Shown piece after piece: positions 48,736 through 58,319 of a stretch of 64,000 nt of DNA. This DNA comes from Thermodesulfobacteriota bacterium. Its GTDB lineage: Bacteria > Desulfobacterota_D > UBA1144 > Nemesobacterales > UBA2774. Below the pieces are notes generated by a model, which was not told where the DNA came from, ran no database searches, and saw nothing but the letters and a program-made list of their open reading frames with translations. The stretch's first letter is position 1, and each line of letters opens with the position of its first letter. The position numbers were made by a program, and so were the translations under genes. Location: assembly GCA_021604765.1 (NCBI GenBank), contig BQJP01000001.1, positions 62,001 to 126,000 on the forward strand, read 5' to 3'.

Positions 48736-49452
48736 CTACGTGGCAGACTCCTTAGTCCTAGGCTTAGATATATGTAGCCCAACTAACCTAGCTACCATTA
48801 CAGTCAAATAAAGCTGTCCGGTTAATGCTTCTAGCGAGGCAAAGGATCGTGCTTGATCAGTAATTGCCTCTATATTCCCATATCCAACAGTTGTAAGAGT
48901 TACATAGCTAAAGAAAAGAAAGTCAGGGCCGTCCTGAAGGGCTCTCCCATCAGTATCAATAAATGATCCGGGGTAAAACATATTAACTATCACATAGAGA
49001 GTGGCCCAAGTGAGTCCTATAAGCAAGTACACGCATATTGATGCCGAAAGAATCTCGGCAGTCACATCTCGGCTTTTAATTATATGAATAAATATTCTAT
49101 ATGTGGTGTAAGCAAATAGTAGGAAAGCGAATACTATTTCATCATTAACCAATTGAGTAGCATCTACTGGTATGAGAGGAACCTTAAGGAGTAAAAGTAA
49201 AAACCAGGGAGCCGCAAATAATAATGCAATTACTGTGTGACTCTTCTTATCTCCAACCGCAATTACAGACATTATCATAACCAAGGTTGCAAGTAAGCTT
49301 AATAAAATTTGTCCCCCCATATCCCCCTGTACATAGGGGTAGGCTACAATTAGAAGCAGCAGTGATTTTGTAAGATAGGCGAATCTTTTTTTCCTAATGC
49401 GATTTATAATTCTTGTTAAGGCATTACTTTGCTTATTCTGTGTTTTTTCCAT
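48736..49452 (-). CDS. Ion channel (two-TM K+ channel type)
   Basis: FFSYVTLTTVGYGNIEAITDQARSFASLEALTGQLYLTVMVARLV selectivity filter TVGYG. Confidence 0.9.
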   Translation of the reverse strand: MEKTQNKQSNALTRIINRIRKKRFAYLTKSLLLLIVAYPYVQGDMGGQILLSLLATLVMIMSVIAVGDKKSHTVIALLFAAPWFLLLLLKVPLIPVDATQLVNDEIVFAFLLFAYTTYRIFIHIIKSRDVTAEILSASICVYLLIGLTWATLYVIVNMFYPGSFIDTDGRALQDGPDFLFFSYVTLTTVGYGNIEAITDQARSFASLEALTGQLYLTVMVARLVGLHISKPRTKESAT

Positions 49453-49635
49453 GGATTCCTCCGTCTGCTATATGTTCTATTTGATTAATATAACAACATT
49501 CGGCATAACAAAATAGAAAGAATAGTAGAAGAATGAATATCTTGTTCGTGAATTTGTGCCGAATAATTGTATTTTTGCGGCATCTAGGGCATAAATATAT
49601 ATAGGTCAAACGATCTCGTTGAGGATGGAAAAACT

Positions 49636-50037
49636 ATGAATATATATAAATTTAGCTTCTATATTTTTGCGCTTTTCTTTTTACTATCTTTGAGCTGTTC
49701 CGATGATAGGAGCGAAGGTGGCGTGGGTCATGGAGAAGTTGTAGAATCAGCTGAAAATGTGGGTACTGTAGAAACTAATGGTGGACCAGAGCTCTGTGGT
49801 GGGATACAGGGTCTTCAGTGTAGCGAGGGTCAGTTTTGCGAGCTCCCCGCCGGACAATGTATGGTTGCAGATTCCCAAGGAACCTGTGAATTTCAGCCTC
49901 AGGTTTGCACAAGAGATTATCGCCCGGTATGTGGATGTGACGGAAGGACTTATGGTAACGATTGCGGGCGTCAGAGCGCAGGTGTACAAAAGGATTATGA
50001 TGGTGAGTGTGCAAAAGACAGTCTGAGCGGAGACTGA
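49636..50037 (+). CDS. Lipoprotein with Kazal-type protease-inhibitor domain
   Basis: Lipobox LSLSC; CEFQPQVCTRDYRPVCGCDGRTYGNDCGRQSAGVQKDYDGEC. Confidence 0.88.
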   Translation: MNIYKFSFYIFALFFLLSLSCSDDRSEGGVGHGEVVESAENVGTVETNGGPELCGGIQGLQCSEGQFCELPAGQCMVADSQGTCEFQPQVCTRDYRPVCGCDGRTYGNDCGRQSAGVQKDYDGECAKDSLSGD

Positions 50038-50187
50038 ATTAAGCTTGAGGTAATTAAAAGTTAGGTTTTTGAGAATTGCCTAACTTGCAATTGATTAATT
50101 ATATAAATAGATTTAAGATTATACTTGTAGTGAGGGCAGCTAAGGTAAAAGTTAAGTTCTAGATGAGTTTAAGAAAGGGGATAGAAT

Positions 50188-51810
50188 ATGAAAAAATTAA
50201 ATAGCTATCAGTTTGCTCTATTTATAGTATTGCTTAGCATTTTGGCAGTTGGTGGTTGCAATGAAAATTCAAATAACAATGGTGATCAAACAAGATCAAT
50301 TGACGGATCTGGAAATAACATAAACCAACCCTTAATGGGAGCGACTTTTACTGAACTTGTAAGGTATATCTTCTCAGATTATGAAGACGGTATTTCAGAA
50401 ATGCAGGAAGCAGGGTTTCCAAGCGCAAGACTGGTGAGTAACATTGTGTGCTCTCAAGAACAACTAATACCCAATCCCTTAAATGCCAGTGACTATATAT
50501 GGCAGTGGGGTCAATTCTTAGACCATGATATAGATTTCACTAATGGTGCTGACCCTGTAGAACCTGCTGATATTGCAGTCCCTGTGGGGGATCCGTTTTT
50601 TGATCCGTTTGATACAGGAACGCAAGTAATAACTTTTAACAGATCTGCTTTTAATACTTCTACAGGTACTGGAGTTGATAACCCGCGTCAGCAGATCAAT
50701 ACGATAACAACTTGGATAGATGCATCAAATGTTTATGGTTCAGATGTTGAAAGAGCAACCGTGCTGAGAACTAATGACGGCACTGGAAGGTTGAACACAA
50801 GTGCTGGGGATCTTCTTCCTTTTAATACAGAGGGGCTTCCGAATGACGGCGGCGATGATGATCCTTTTTTATTCTTAGCCGGAGATTTCAGAGCTAATGA
50901 GCAGGTTGGGCTCACATCTATGCATACACTCTTTGTGAGAGAGCATAATAGATATGTGACTGCGCTTGCGATCGATAGACCCGGGTTAAGTGGTGAGGAA
51001 CTCTATCAAAAAGGGAGACGCTTTGTAGGGGCGCTTATGCAGGCTATAACTTATAATGAGTTCTTGCCGGCTCTTATGGGTAATGGGGCAATCTCTGCTT
51101 ACAATGGCTATAATCCAAGTGTTGACGCTTCTATCGCAAATATATTCTCTACCGCTGCATACAGGTTTGGACATAGTATGTTAAGCCCTGTGCTTCAGAG
51201 GCTTGATCAAAATCTCAATGTAATACCACAGGGTAATTTAGAATTAAGAGATGCATTTTTCACTCCAGAGACAATAACAGATGAAGGCGGAATAGATCCG
51301 ATATTAAGAGGACTTGCAAAACAAGTTGCTCAACGTCTAGATACTTTAATTGTGGATGATGTGCGCAATTTTCTTTTTGGGCCTCCTGGCTCGGGTGGTT
51401 TTGATCTTGCATCACTAAATATGCAAAGGGGCAGGGACCACGGACTTCCCCGTTATAACGACGTAAGGGAACAGATGGGACTTTCAAGAGTAACCTCATT
51501 TCAGGAAATAAACTCAGACCCTGATATTGAGATGAAACTACAAGAGGCTTACGGGAATGTAGATTCAATAGATCTCTGGGCTGGTGGGCTTGCTGAAGAG
51601 CCGCTTGCAGGATCACATCTAGGAGAGTTGTTTCAGCTTATAATAAAGACTCAGTTTGAGGCATTAAGAGACGGAGACCGTTTTTGGTACGAGCGCAAGC
51701 TTGGCAATGCAGAGCTTTCGGAAGTTCTAGCTACGAAGCTGTCTGATGTGATCAAAAGAAACACTGGGATCGGCGCTGAATTACAAGATAACGTATTTAA
51801 TGTCCAGTAA
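50188..51810 (+). CDS. Animal-type haem peroxidase family lipoprotein
   Basis: Lipobox AVGGC; WQWGQFLDHDIDFT; FNRSAF; LFVREHNRYV; ITYNEFLPALMG; AAYRFGHSM; LNMQRGRDHGLPRYNDVR. Confidence 0.94.
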   Translation: MKKLNSYQFALFIVLLSILAVGGCNENSNNNGDQTRSIDGSGNNINQPLMGATFTELVRYIFSDYEDGISEMQEAGFPSARLVSNIVCSQEQLIPNPLNASDYIWQWGQFLDHDIDFTNGADPVEPADIAVPVGDPFFDPFDTGTQVITFNRSAFNTSTGTGVDNPRQQINTITTWIDASNVYGSDVERATVLRTNDGTGRLNTSAGDLLPFNTEGLPNDGGDDDPFLFLAGDFRANEQVGLTSMHTLFVREHNRYVTALAIDRPGLSGEELYQKGRRFVGALMQAITYNEFLPALMGNGAISAYNGYNPSVDASIANIFSTAAYRFGHSMLSPVLQRLDQNLNVIPQGNLELRDAFFTPETITDEGGIDPILRGLAKQVAQRLDTLIVDDVRNFLFGPPGSGGFDLASLNMQRGRDHGLPRYNDVREQMGLSRVTSFQEINSDPDIEMKLQEAYGNVDSIDLWAGGLAEEPLAGSHLGELFQLIIKTQFEALRDGDRFWYERKLGNAELSEVLATKLSDVIKRNTGIGAELQDNVFNVQ

Positions 51811-51830
51811 TTTAACTAAGAATTGTTTTT

Positions 51831-52136
51831 CTAATACTCAGTTTCAGGCTCTGGCTCGTAAGGTGCGCTTTCGTTAGATATACACTCAACTTCGCATTCA
51901 GAAAGTGTAAGCAAATTAACCAAAGTAGCCTTTAGACAAGTGATTGGGCTTTCTGAGAATGAGACCTTATCTTCAGGTTTAATCCCCTCACACTTGGTGA
52001 GCATCTTGTAAGGTTTTTCTCCAATAATTACATAATTGCCCTTTATTGCAGTGACTGTATATTCGCTTGCATTTTGAGCATAAGTATTTACAGATAGAGC
52101 AGTAATAACTATTAGAGCTGTAATAAAGGTTCTCAA
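51831..52136 (-). CDS. Small exported protein, unknown
   Basis: Likely TTG start (LRTFITALIVITALSVNTYAQ) after aGGAGGgag; 4 Cys. Confidence 0.55.
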   Translation of the reverse strand: MRTFITALIVITALSVNTYAQNASEYTVTAIKGNYVIIGEKPYKMLTKCEGIKPEDKVSFSESPITCLKATLVNLLTLSECEVECISNESAPYEPEPETEY

Positions 52137-52229
52137 GATAACTCCCTCCTGAATTTGATAAGTACCGAGTATACTCAATGTCAGCAAATAGCTCAATGAT
52201 TATTTATAAAGCTCTAGACTTATTGCTAG

Positions 52230-52718
52230 TTACTTTTGCGCCGTTTCCGCAAGTCCGCTTGCCTGAATTCTCTCAATGAAATTTGTTAGTTCCTTAAGCT
52301 CCTTACTGTTGAATTTGCATAGAAAGTTTTCCCTGACTACTTTCTCATAGACCGGCCACATCTTTTTCCTTAACTTTTTGCCCTTATCGGTAATGGTTGC
52401 TGTGATGCCTCTACCATCGTTGGGGCATTGGTCTCTAGTTAATAGTCCTTCATCCTCAAGTCTCTGCGCTAATCTTGTTACATTGTACTTATCAAGAAGC
52501 ACACGCTTTCCCAGATCGTTTAACCTGAGCCTGCCTCCTTCAGAACGCTCAAGTTCCCAAAGAACATCGTACCAGCTAAGAGATGGAAACCCTTCTTTCT
52601 TAAGTTCTTCTTCGACCTTGTCAACTAAGGACTGCTGTGCCTGAACGAGTCCTATCCACGCGCTAGCTTCGGTTTCAGTCCATTTCTTGTTCTTGTTTGT
52701 ATCTTTTTCCCCCTTCAT
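52230..52718 (-). CDS. MarR family transcriptional regulator
   Basis: LSWYDVLWELERSEGGRLRLNDLGKRVLLDKYNVTRLAQRLEDEGLLTRDQCPNDGRGITATITDKG. Confidence 0.92.
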   Translation of the reverse strand: MKGEKDTNKNKKWTETEASAWIGLVQAQQSLVDKVEEELKKEGFPSLSWYDVLWELERSEGGRLRLNDLGKRVLLDKYNVTRLAQRLEDEGLLTRDQCPNDGRGITATITDKGKKLRKKMWPVYEKVVRENFLCKFNSKELKELTNFIERIQASGLAETAQK

Positions 52719-52749
52719 CTTGTACCTCCTGATTAGACTATAATATAAA

Positions 52750-52769
52750 ATTGTTGCATTTGCAACAAT
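52750..52769. promoter_or_regulatory. Palindromic operator ATTGTTGCA-TT-TGCAACAAT
   Basis: 9+2+9 perfect palindrome upstream of marR-like gene. Confidence 0.85.
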
Positions 52770-52787
52770 AATCTGATATACATATAT

Positions 52788-52807
52788 ATAGTTGCAATTG
52801 CAACTAT
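52788..52807. promoter_or_regulatory. Palindromic operator ATAGTTGCA-AT-TGCAACTAT overlapping TATAAT (52805-52810)
   Basis: 9+2+9 perfect palindrome in the spacer of the rhodanese promoter. Confidence 0.85.
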
Positions 52808-52844
52808 AATAGATTCAAATATATTGCATAGGAGGTATTGCAGC

Positions 52845-53177
52845 ATGATAAGAATTAGCCGAGAAGAACTCAGGGATAAATTGATATTAGGTGAGGCGAT
52901 TACCTTGATTGAAGCTCTTCCTGATAAGTACTGGCAGGAGTCACATCTGCCCCACGCTTTACAGATGGACTATACAGAGGTGCAGCACAAAGCGCATTTA
53001 TTGCTGCCTGACAAAGAAGCTGGCGTTGTTGTTTATTGCGCAAGCACAGAATGCCAAAACTCAGCCAAAGCAGCGCGTATCTTAGAGGATTTGGGTTATA
53101 CAAATGTGCGTGAGTATGCTGAGGGAAAGCAGAATTGGCTCGAGGCTGGGCTTCCGGTTGTTGTAGGCAAGAATTAG
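52845..53177 (+). CDS. Rhodanese-like domain protein
   Basis: VVVYCASTECQNSAKAARILEDLGYTNVREYAEGKQNWLEAGLPV; start at 52845 (aggaggtattgcagcATG). Confidence 0.87.
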   Translation: MIRISREELRDKLILGEAITLIEALPDKYWQESHLPHALQMDYTEVQHKAHLLLPDKEAGVVVYCASTECQNSAKAARILEDLGYTNVREYAEGKQNWLEAGLPVVVGKN

Positions 53178-53262
53178 AGTTGCTAAGTAGTCAAAGATAA
53201 TACAACGGCGAAGTTTTGTTTGTGTTGTTTGCTGCTCTTAGTAAATAGATAAGGAGGAAAGA

Positions 53263-53715
53263 ATGATAGAGACAATTTTCAAAACAGATAAGAGGGATTG
53301 GGGGGCTTTAATAGCAAGGATTTTCCTAGGATTAGTGATATTGCCTCACGGACTTCAGAAGCTGCTGGGTCTGTTCGGAGGCTACGGGTTTAGTGCTACG
53401 GTTGAATATTTTTCTACCACGGGGATACCAAGTGCGATAGGTGTATTAATTGTTTTAGGAGAGTCTGTTGGCGCTTTATTTTTGATACTTGGTCTCTTTA
53501 GCCGTATCTCGGCAGCAGGTATCGGGTTAATCATGCTTGGGGCAATTGTTATGGTGCATTCACAGTTTGGTTTTTTCATGAACTGGTTTGGCTCTCAAGC
53601 TGGTGAGGGATTTGAATATCACCTGCTTGTTCTGGGGCTCTCCCTTGTAGTTTTGATAAAGGGTGGAGGCAAATGGGCTCTTGATAGTGCTGTTTCTAAT
53701 ATGTTTTTTAAGTAA
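53263..53715 (+). CDS. DoxX family membrane protein
   Basis: RIFLGLVILPHGLQKLLGLFGGYGFSATVEYFSTTGIPSAIGVL. Confidence 0.9.
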   Translation: MIETIFKTDKRDWGALIARIFLGLVILPHGLQKLLGLFGGYGFSATVEYFSTTGIPSAIGVLIVLGESVGALFLILGLFSRISAAGIGLIMLGAIVMVHSQFGFFMNWFGSQAGEGFEYHLLVLGLSLVVLIKGGGKWALDSAVSNMFFK

Positions 53716-53727
53716 ACTCTATGATAT

Positions 53728-53767
53728 AAAAAGCCTCTTCCCTTTTGTCATAAGGAGAGGAGGCTTT
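53728..53767 (+). terminator. Rho-independent terminator
   Basis: aaaaagcctcttccc...ggagaggaggcttt. Confidence 0.75.
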
Positions 53768-53939
53768 CCAACTTGCCGTATTATTTTGTCGATTAATTGG
53801 CTTAATAGATATTTATAGATGATTATTGAATGATTTTTCTACTCTCATTTTGGTATGAGTTTGGCATTCTGCATCATTAAATATTATAATAAACAGGTGT
53901 ATGCAGAAATTAATTTCGCAAAGAGAGGGCAATAGCAAA

Positions 53940-54338
53940 ATGAAAAAAGTAATCCCCGGTTTCTTGGTAGTTGGTTTCCTTGTTTTTTTAATCTCCGTAA
54001 GCATCGGAGGGTGTAATGATACTCCATGTGATTTTGATCTTAATGCATTTTTTAATGGAACATCAATTTTAGATCAAAACTCGGAGTGGGATTGTAAACG
54101 AGGTGGAGAGACCGTTTTCACACTTGGGCTTTTTGGCGACTTAACTGGCACTCGAAGTGATATTGGCGATTTTGTGTTTGATCGGCAAAAATGCAGAGTC
54201 CTCAATTTTGAAAATGAAGCAGGTTCAGGAAAACTAAAAAACTTACAAGGTAGTTCAAACATAGGCACTTTATCGTTCAAGCAGGTGTCGGATGATTTTG
54301 GAGACACCGAAGTTATTTGTGATCTAGTTGAATTTTGA
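53940..54338 (+). CDS. Lipoprotein, unknown
   Basis: MKKVIPGFLVVGFLVFLISVSIGGC. Confidence 0.65.
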   Translation: MKKVIPGFLVVGFLVFLISVSIGGCNDTPCDFDLNAFFNGTSILDQNSEWDCKRGGETVFTLGLFGDLTGTRSDIGDFVFDRQKCRVLNFENEAGSGKLKNLQGSSNIGTLSFKQVSDDFGDTEVICDLVEF

Positions 54339-54379
54339 AATCAGCAGGAAATAATTACATATAGAGAAAGAATAATACT

Positions 54380-54823
54380 ATGAACAAATTTAAAAATTGT
54401 ATATGCCTTTTATTAATGCTTGTTATGATTTTCGCAGCTTCCTGTGGACAGAATGATGAAGCTGAGACGGAAGCCAAATCAACTAAGACGGAGGCAAATA
54501 TTAATAAAGTAGACCCAGAAGAGGCACTTGAGAGGCGAATTGAGGAAACTAAACATCTTCAAGGACAAAGGAAGGAGCTTTTAGACGGCATGCTTGAGGG
54601 CGGTCTTGCTACAAGAATCGAAAATCCGAATGGTCAGCCTTTTGTTTATGTAACACAACCGTTCTATATGCTTACACAGGATGAGCAGGCTTCAATGATG
54701 AATGTCCTATGGTATTACTTTATAACTGAAGATAGGGATGTGGATGTGCTTTCTATATATGACAATGACACAGGAAATCAGATAGGTACATTTGGCAGAA
54801 AAGGGCTTTTGATAGCGGAATAA
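54380..54823 (+). CDS. Lipoprotein, paralogue of 58533..58937
   Basis: Lipobox AASC; RIENPNGQPFVYVTQPFYML...VLSIYDNDTGNQIGTFG. Confidence 0.65.
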   Translation: MNKFKNCICLLLMLVMIFAASCGQNDEAETEAKSTKTEANINKVDPEEALERRIEETKHLQGQRKELLDGMLEGGLATRIENPNGQPFVYVTQPFYMLTQDEQASMMNVLWYYFITEDRDVDVLSIYDNDTGNQIGTFGRKGLLIAE

Positions 54824-54827
54824 TTCC

Positions 54828-55502
54828 ATGTGCGGTAGGTTTGTAAAGAAGAGCAGTAAAGAAGAACTCAGAAAACGTTTTGGATTTGATGATCCCACCC
54901 AGGGGGTCTTGCTTGAACCCAGATATAATATAGCACCATCCCAGGAATACCCAGTATTAATAGTCTCCGAGGACAGGCGTATTCTCAGAATGATGAAGTG
55001 GGGGCTTGTCCCTTACTGGTCCAAAGATCCTAAAATAGGCTACAAAATGATAAATGCCCGCTCAGAAGGGATTGAAGAAAAACCAAGTTTCAAAACTCCC
55101 CTGAAGGAAAAGCGTTGTATCATTATTGCAGATGGTTTCTACGAGTGGCACAAGCCTGATAAGAAGACTAAGATTCCCTATTATTTTAGACTCAAATCTG
55201 GCGAGCCCTTTGCTTTAGCCGGGCTCTGGGATTTATGGGACAATGGAGATCAGACTCTTCAGACTTTTACCATTATTACCACAACTCCTAACGAACTCAT
55301 GGAACCCATCCATAACCGTATGCCTGTTATTCTTAGAGAAAAGGATGAGAGCAGGTGGCTTGACCGTGAGATCATAGATCCCGAATATATTCTCCCTCTC
55401 CTGACACCATATCCCTCAGACGAGATGGAATCGTTCAAAGTCTCTACTATTGTAAATTCTCCCAAAAACGATATACCAGAGTGCATTGCCCCTGTGGATT
55501 AA
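54828..55502 (+). CDS. SOS response-associated peptidase (SRAP/YedK/HMCES family)
   Basis: MCGRFVKKSSKEEL...PRYNIAPSQEYPVL...INARSEGIEEKPSFK...RCIIIADGFYEW...NRMPVIL. Confidence 0.96.
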   Translation: MCGRFVKKSSKEELRKRFGFDDPTQGVLLEPRYNIAPSQEYPVLIVSEDRRILRMMKWGLVPYWSKDPKIGYKMINARSEGIEEKPSFKTPLKEKRCIIIADGFYEWHKPDKKTKIPYYFRLKSGEPFALAGLWDLWDNGDQTLQTFTIITTTPNELMEPIHNRMPVILREKDESRWLDREIIDPEYILPLLTPYPSDEMESFKVSTIVNSPKNDIPECIAPVD

Positions 55503-55601
55503 ATCTGGTTGAGAAATTCTATTAATATCTAAATTAGATGCTTGTATTTGGTATATTTTGTTTTATAACTTTATATAGAGGTTTTAAATCAAGGGAGGTA
55601 T

Positions 55602-56030
55602 TTGGAAATGCTTCGTATCATTATTATAGTAATAATTATCATATTAATAGGTATTCAATTTGTTCCAGTGAGTAAAACAAATCCTCCTGTAACAGGGGAG
55701 ATAAAAGCTCCCGATGATGTTATGCAGATACTCAGAACCTCCTGTTATGACTGCCATTCAAATGAGGTTGTTTGGCCGTGGTACTCAAATGTAGCACCTA
55801 TGTCTTGGCTTGTCGCATATGATGTAGATGAGGCCAGGGAGCATCTCAATTTCTCTGAATGGGCATCATACAGCGCAGATGATAAAGCTGAAGATATTGA
55901 AGAGATTTGGGAAGAAGTTGAGGAAGGTAAAATGCCTCTTTGGTATTATCTGCCGCTTCATCCTGAAGCAAGACTCTCAGATGCTGATAAACAAACTCTT
56001 AAGATCTGGGTAGAGAGTGGAGGGTCATAA
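55602..56030 (+). CDS. Haem-binding domain protein (single CxxCH)
   Basis: ILRTSCYDCHSNEVVWPWYSNVAPMSWLVAYDVDEAREHLNFSEW. Confidence 0.87.
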   Translation: MEMLRIIIIVIIIILIGIQFVPVSKTNPPVTGEIKAPDDVMQILRTSCYDCHSNEVVWPWYSNVAPMSWLVAYDVDEAREHLNFSEWASYSADDKAEDIEEIWEEVEEGKMPLWYYLPLHPEARLSDADKQTLKIWVESGGS

Positions 56031-56073
56031 TAATCGCTAGCATTAAATCTCCACGCCTTGCTATATGTGATTC

Positions 56074-56706
56074 TTATTTATTCGATCTGTCTTCGAGTAT
56101 CTGTCTAAATCCTTCTTCGCTTAGATAGATGATAGTGAGTTTGCACTCAGAATCCTCTCCTCTTAGTATTAACTGTATATCGGTTTTAGGAAGATCCCAC
56201 TGTGTGGCATAGAGGAGGTCACCATTACAAACTGCCTCAGCTTTCTTCTCTGGGTCGATTGTTTGAGAAGGATCTATTTGTTGTTCTGTCTCAAGTATGG
56301 GTTTGCCATTAACTTCTTTAAGTTCCTCTTGTAGTTTAGTATAAGTTTCTATGTATTTATTATTTGTATCTGGCTTTGTAAGAAAAAAGAACCCTGCTCT
56401 AATAAGCTCATCGTCTTTGAAGGTATATCCAATCTGAACTTGCATGCCCATTAAGAATATGCTGTAATCAAGAGTATTCTCTGATTCAAGTACAGGCTCC
56501 ATTTCTTCGCTTTCCTTAACTTCTTGAATCGACATGCCCCAATTGGCTCGTCTAAAATCGTACTTTGCTACTGCTTCGGAATCTTCTGTATTACTTTCTG
56601 TAGTTTTGGTTTCCTCAATGTTGTTTGTGCTATTATTTTCGTTTGAGCATGCATAGATAAATAAAGCAAACCCTATCAAGGTTAGTAGTTTTAAGTAGTT
56701 CTTCAA
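56074..56706 (-). CDS. Lipoprotein with 'WGMS' motif (paralogue of 60806..61477)
   Basis: Lipobox IYAC; RRANWGMSIQEVKESE. Confidence 0.65.
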   Translation of the reverse strand: MKNYLKLLTLIGFALFIYACSNENNSTNNIEETKTTESNTEDSEAVAKYDFRRANWGMSIQEVKESEEMEPVLESENTLDYSIFLMGMQVQIGYTFKDDELIRAGFFFLTKPDTNNKYIETYTKLQEELKEVNGKPILETEQQIDPSQTIDPEKKAEAVCNGDLLYATQWDLPKTDIQLILRGEDSECKLTIIYLSEEGFRQILEDRSNK

Positions 56707-56865
56707 TTCGCAGGTCTCCTTGTGTTAGAAAAATAAATTTCGTTAATTGTACCTAATAATTTTGCTTTTATGAGTATGTTTTTACTCATGGCAAAAAGTT
56801 TTTCTAATTGTCTAAAGAAATCTCAGGCGAATGCACTCTCATAAGTTCTTAGATCGTGTTTAGCA

Positions 56866-57279
56866 CTATTGATCCAAATATTGGAACTTAGCTCGTATAT
56901 CTTGAATATATTCCTTTCGGTTTTTTCTAATTTTAGCCATTTCTTCAGGTGGTGCTTTTGTTTCGGGATCATATTTTGCTCCCCACACTGCAATTTCTAA
57001 TATGATGGGTAAAAGGTCTAAGCACTTTTTAGTGGGTGAGTAAATGAACTGTTTTTTATTATCAGGATCTTTTTCTTTAGAGATGATTCCTTCACTCTCG
57101 AGCTTCTTTAGCCTATCAGCAAGTATATTTGTAGATATGCCTTCATCAGATTCTAGGAACTCGTTGTAGTGCTGCTTATCAAAGTGCAGTATGTCCCTTA
57201 GTATAAGTAAGCTCCATTTATCTCCGAAAATCTCCAATGAGAAAAATATCGGGCAATTCTTTCCCTCTCCGTCATTCAT
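56866..57279 (-). CDS. HxlR-family wHTH regulator
   Basis: CPIFFSLEIFGDKWSLLILRDILHFDKQHYNEFLESDEGISTNILADRLKKLESEGII. Confidence 0.92.
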   Translation of the reverse strand: MNDGEGKNCPIFFSLEIFGDKWSLLILRDILHFDKQHYNEFLESDEGISTNILADRLKKLESEGIISKEKDPDNKKQFIYSPTKKCLDLLPIILEIAVWGAKYDPETKAPPEEMAKIRKNRKEYIQDIRAKFQYLDQ

Positions 57280-57294
57280 ATTAAGATTATATCA

Positions 57295-57319
57295 AATAAC
57301 TTGCATTTCACAAGTTATT
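57295..57319. promoter_or_regulatory. 9-bp inverted repeat, putative HxlR operator
   Basis: AATAACTTG-CATTTCA-CAAGTTATT. Confidence 0.7.
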
Positions 57320-57336
57320 GTGATACGTTTTTATTG

Positions 57337-57351
57337 CTTGCATAATGCAAG
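57337..57351. promoter_or_regulatory. Palindrome CTTGCAT-A-ATGCAAG, putative HxlR operator
   Basis: 7-bp perfect arms, 22 bp 5' of the VOC gene ORF. Confidence 0.65.
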
Positions 57352-57372
57352 TAAAATATTTCAGGAGGAAGT

Positions 57373-57741
57373 ATGATGCAAAATAGAGTCGTATGGTTTG
57401 ACATAGCAGTAAGTGATTTGGAAAGGGCTAAAAAGTTTTACTCTAAAGTGTTTGACGTGGAACTAATTGATAACGAAATGGGTCCGAATAAAATGTCAAT
57501 GTTTCCATTTGAGCCTGGTATGGCTTCAGGTTGTCTTGTTCAGGGACCAGACTATAAGCCTAGCGCTGAGGGCGCGACGGTCTACCTTAACGGTGGAGAT
57601 GATCTTTCGGTACCACTGTCCAGGGTTGAAGAGGCGGGTGGAAAAGTTCTGCTTGATAAAATGAGTATTGGGGAGTATGGATTTATTGCATATTTCTTGG
57701 ACACCGAAGGAAATAAAGTAGCATTGCACAGTATGTCTTAA
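57373..57741 (+). CDS. VOC (glyoxalase-like) family protein
   Basis: VVWFDIAVSDLERAKKFYSKVFDVELIDNEMG. Confidence 0.92.
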   Translation: MMQNRVVWFDIAVSDLERAKKFYSKVFDVELIDNEMGPNKMSMFPFEPGMASGCLVQGPDYKPSAEGATVYLNGGDDLSVPLSRVEEAGGKVLLDKMSIGEYGFIAYFLDTEGNKVALHSMS

Positions 57742-57810
57742 TAGTAACTAAAGTAGATTCAAACCGCTTCCGGAAGCGTAAGTTATAGCTATTCAGAATA
57801 GAAAGTTTTG

Positions 57811-58113
57811 TTAAACATCTTTGAACATTACAGGAGTTGTGCCTTCAGTTAATTGTTTGAAGAACCTTATGATGTTCTGCTCATACATATATATAAAACG
57901 TGAGAATATCTCAAAACGTCTGGCGGTTAGCTTCGTTTTACAGAGAATCTCGAGTTGATCCTCGCTTACTTCACCAAATAGTTCCACGAGTATATTCTTA
58001 GGCTCGCCCTTATGACTGAGATGAAATGTAGATACTATATCTCCATTCATGATCATATTGATTTCATCCACTGTCAAAACTAGATCGCCAAGTGTAATTG
58101 AATGATTTTCCAT
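57811..58113 (-). CDS. Hypothetical protein
   Basis: ORF only. Confidence 0.45.
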   Translation of the reverse strand: MENHSITLGDLVLTVDEINMIMNGDIVSTFHLSHKGEPKNILVELFGEVSEDQLEILCKTKLTARRFEIFSRFIYMYEQNIIRFFKQLTEGTTPVMFKDV

Positions 58114-58319
58114 ATTATGTCCTGCTGATAGTACTTAAAAATTCTACTAGCTTAAACTACAACTAAGTGCATATTTACGATCGAATAATATAATATCTTA
58201 TACTAAGAGCTATTTTATGACCAGACAGCATCTCTTATATGTTATAAAAATTATAGAAAGCATAAAATAATTTAGTCTATGTGAAATTGGCAAATTATAC
58301 TCTGTACTCTCAGTATTCG

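Noticed and set aside
51260-51616. 118-aa minus ORF inside the haem peroxidase
   Set aside because: Antisense to a strongly conserved domain; no family features.
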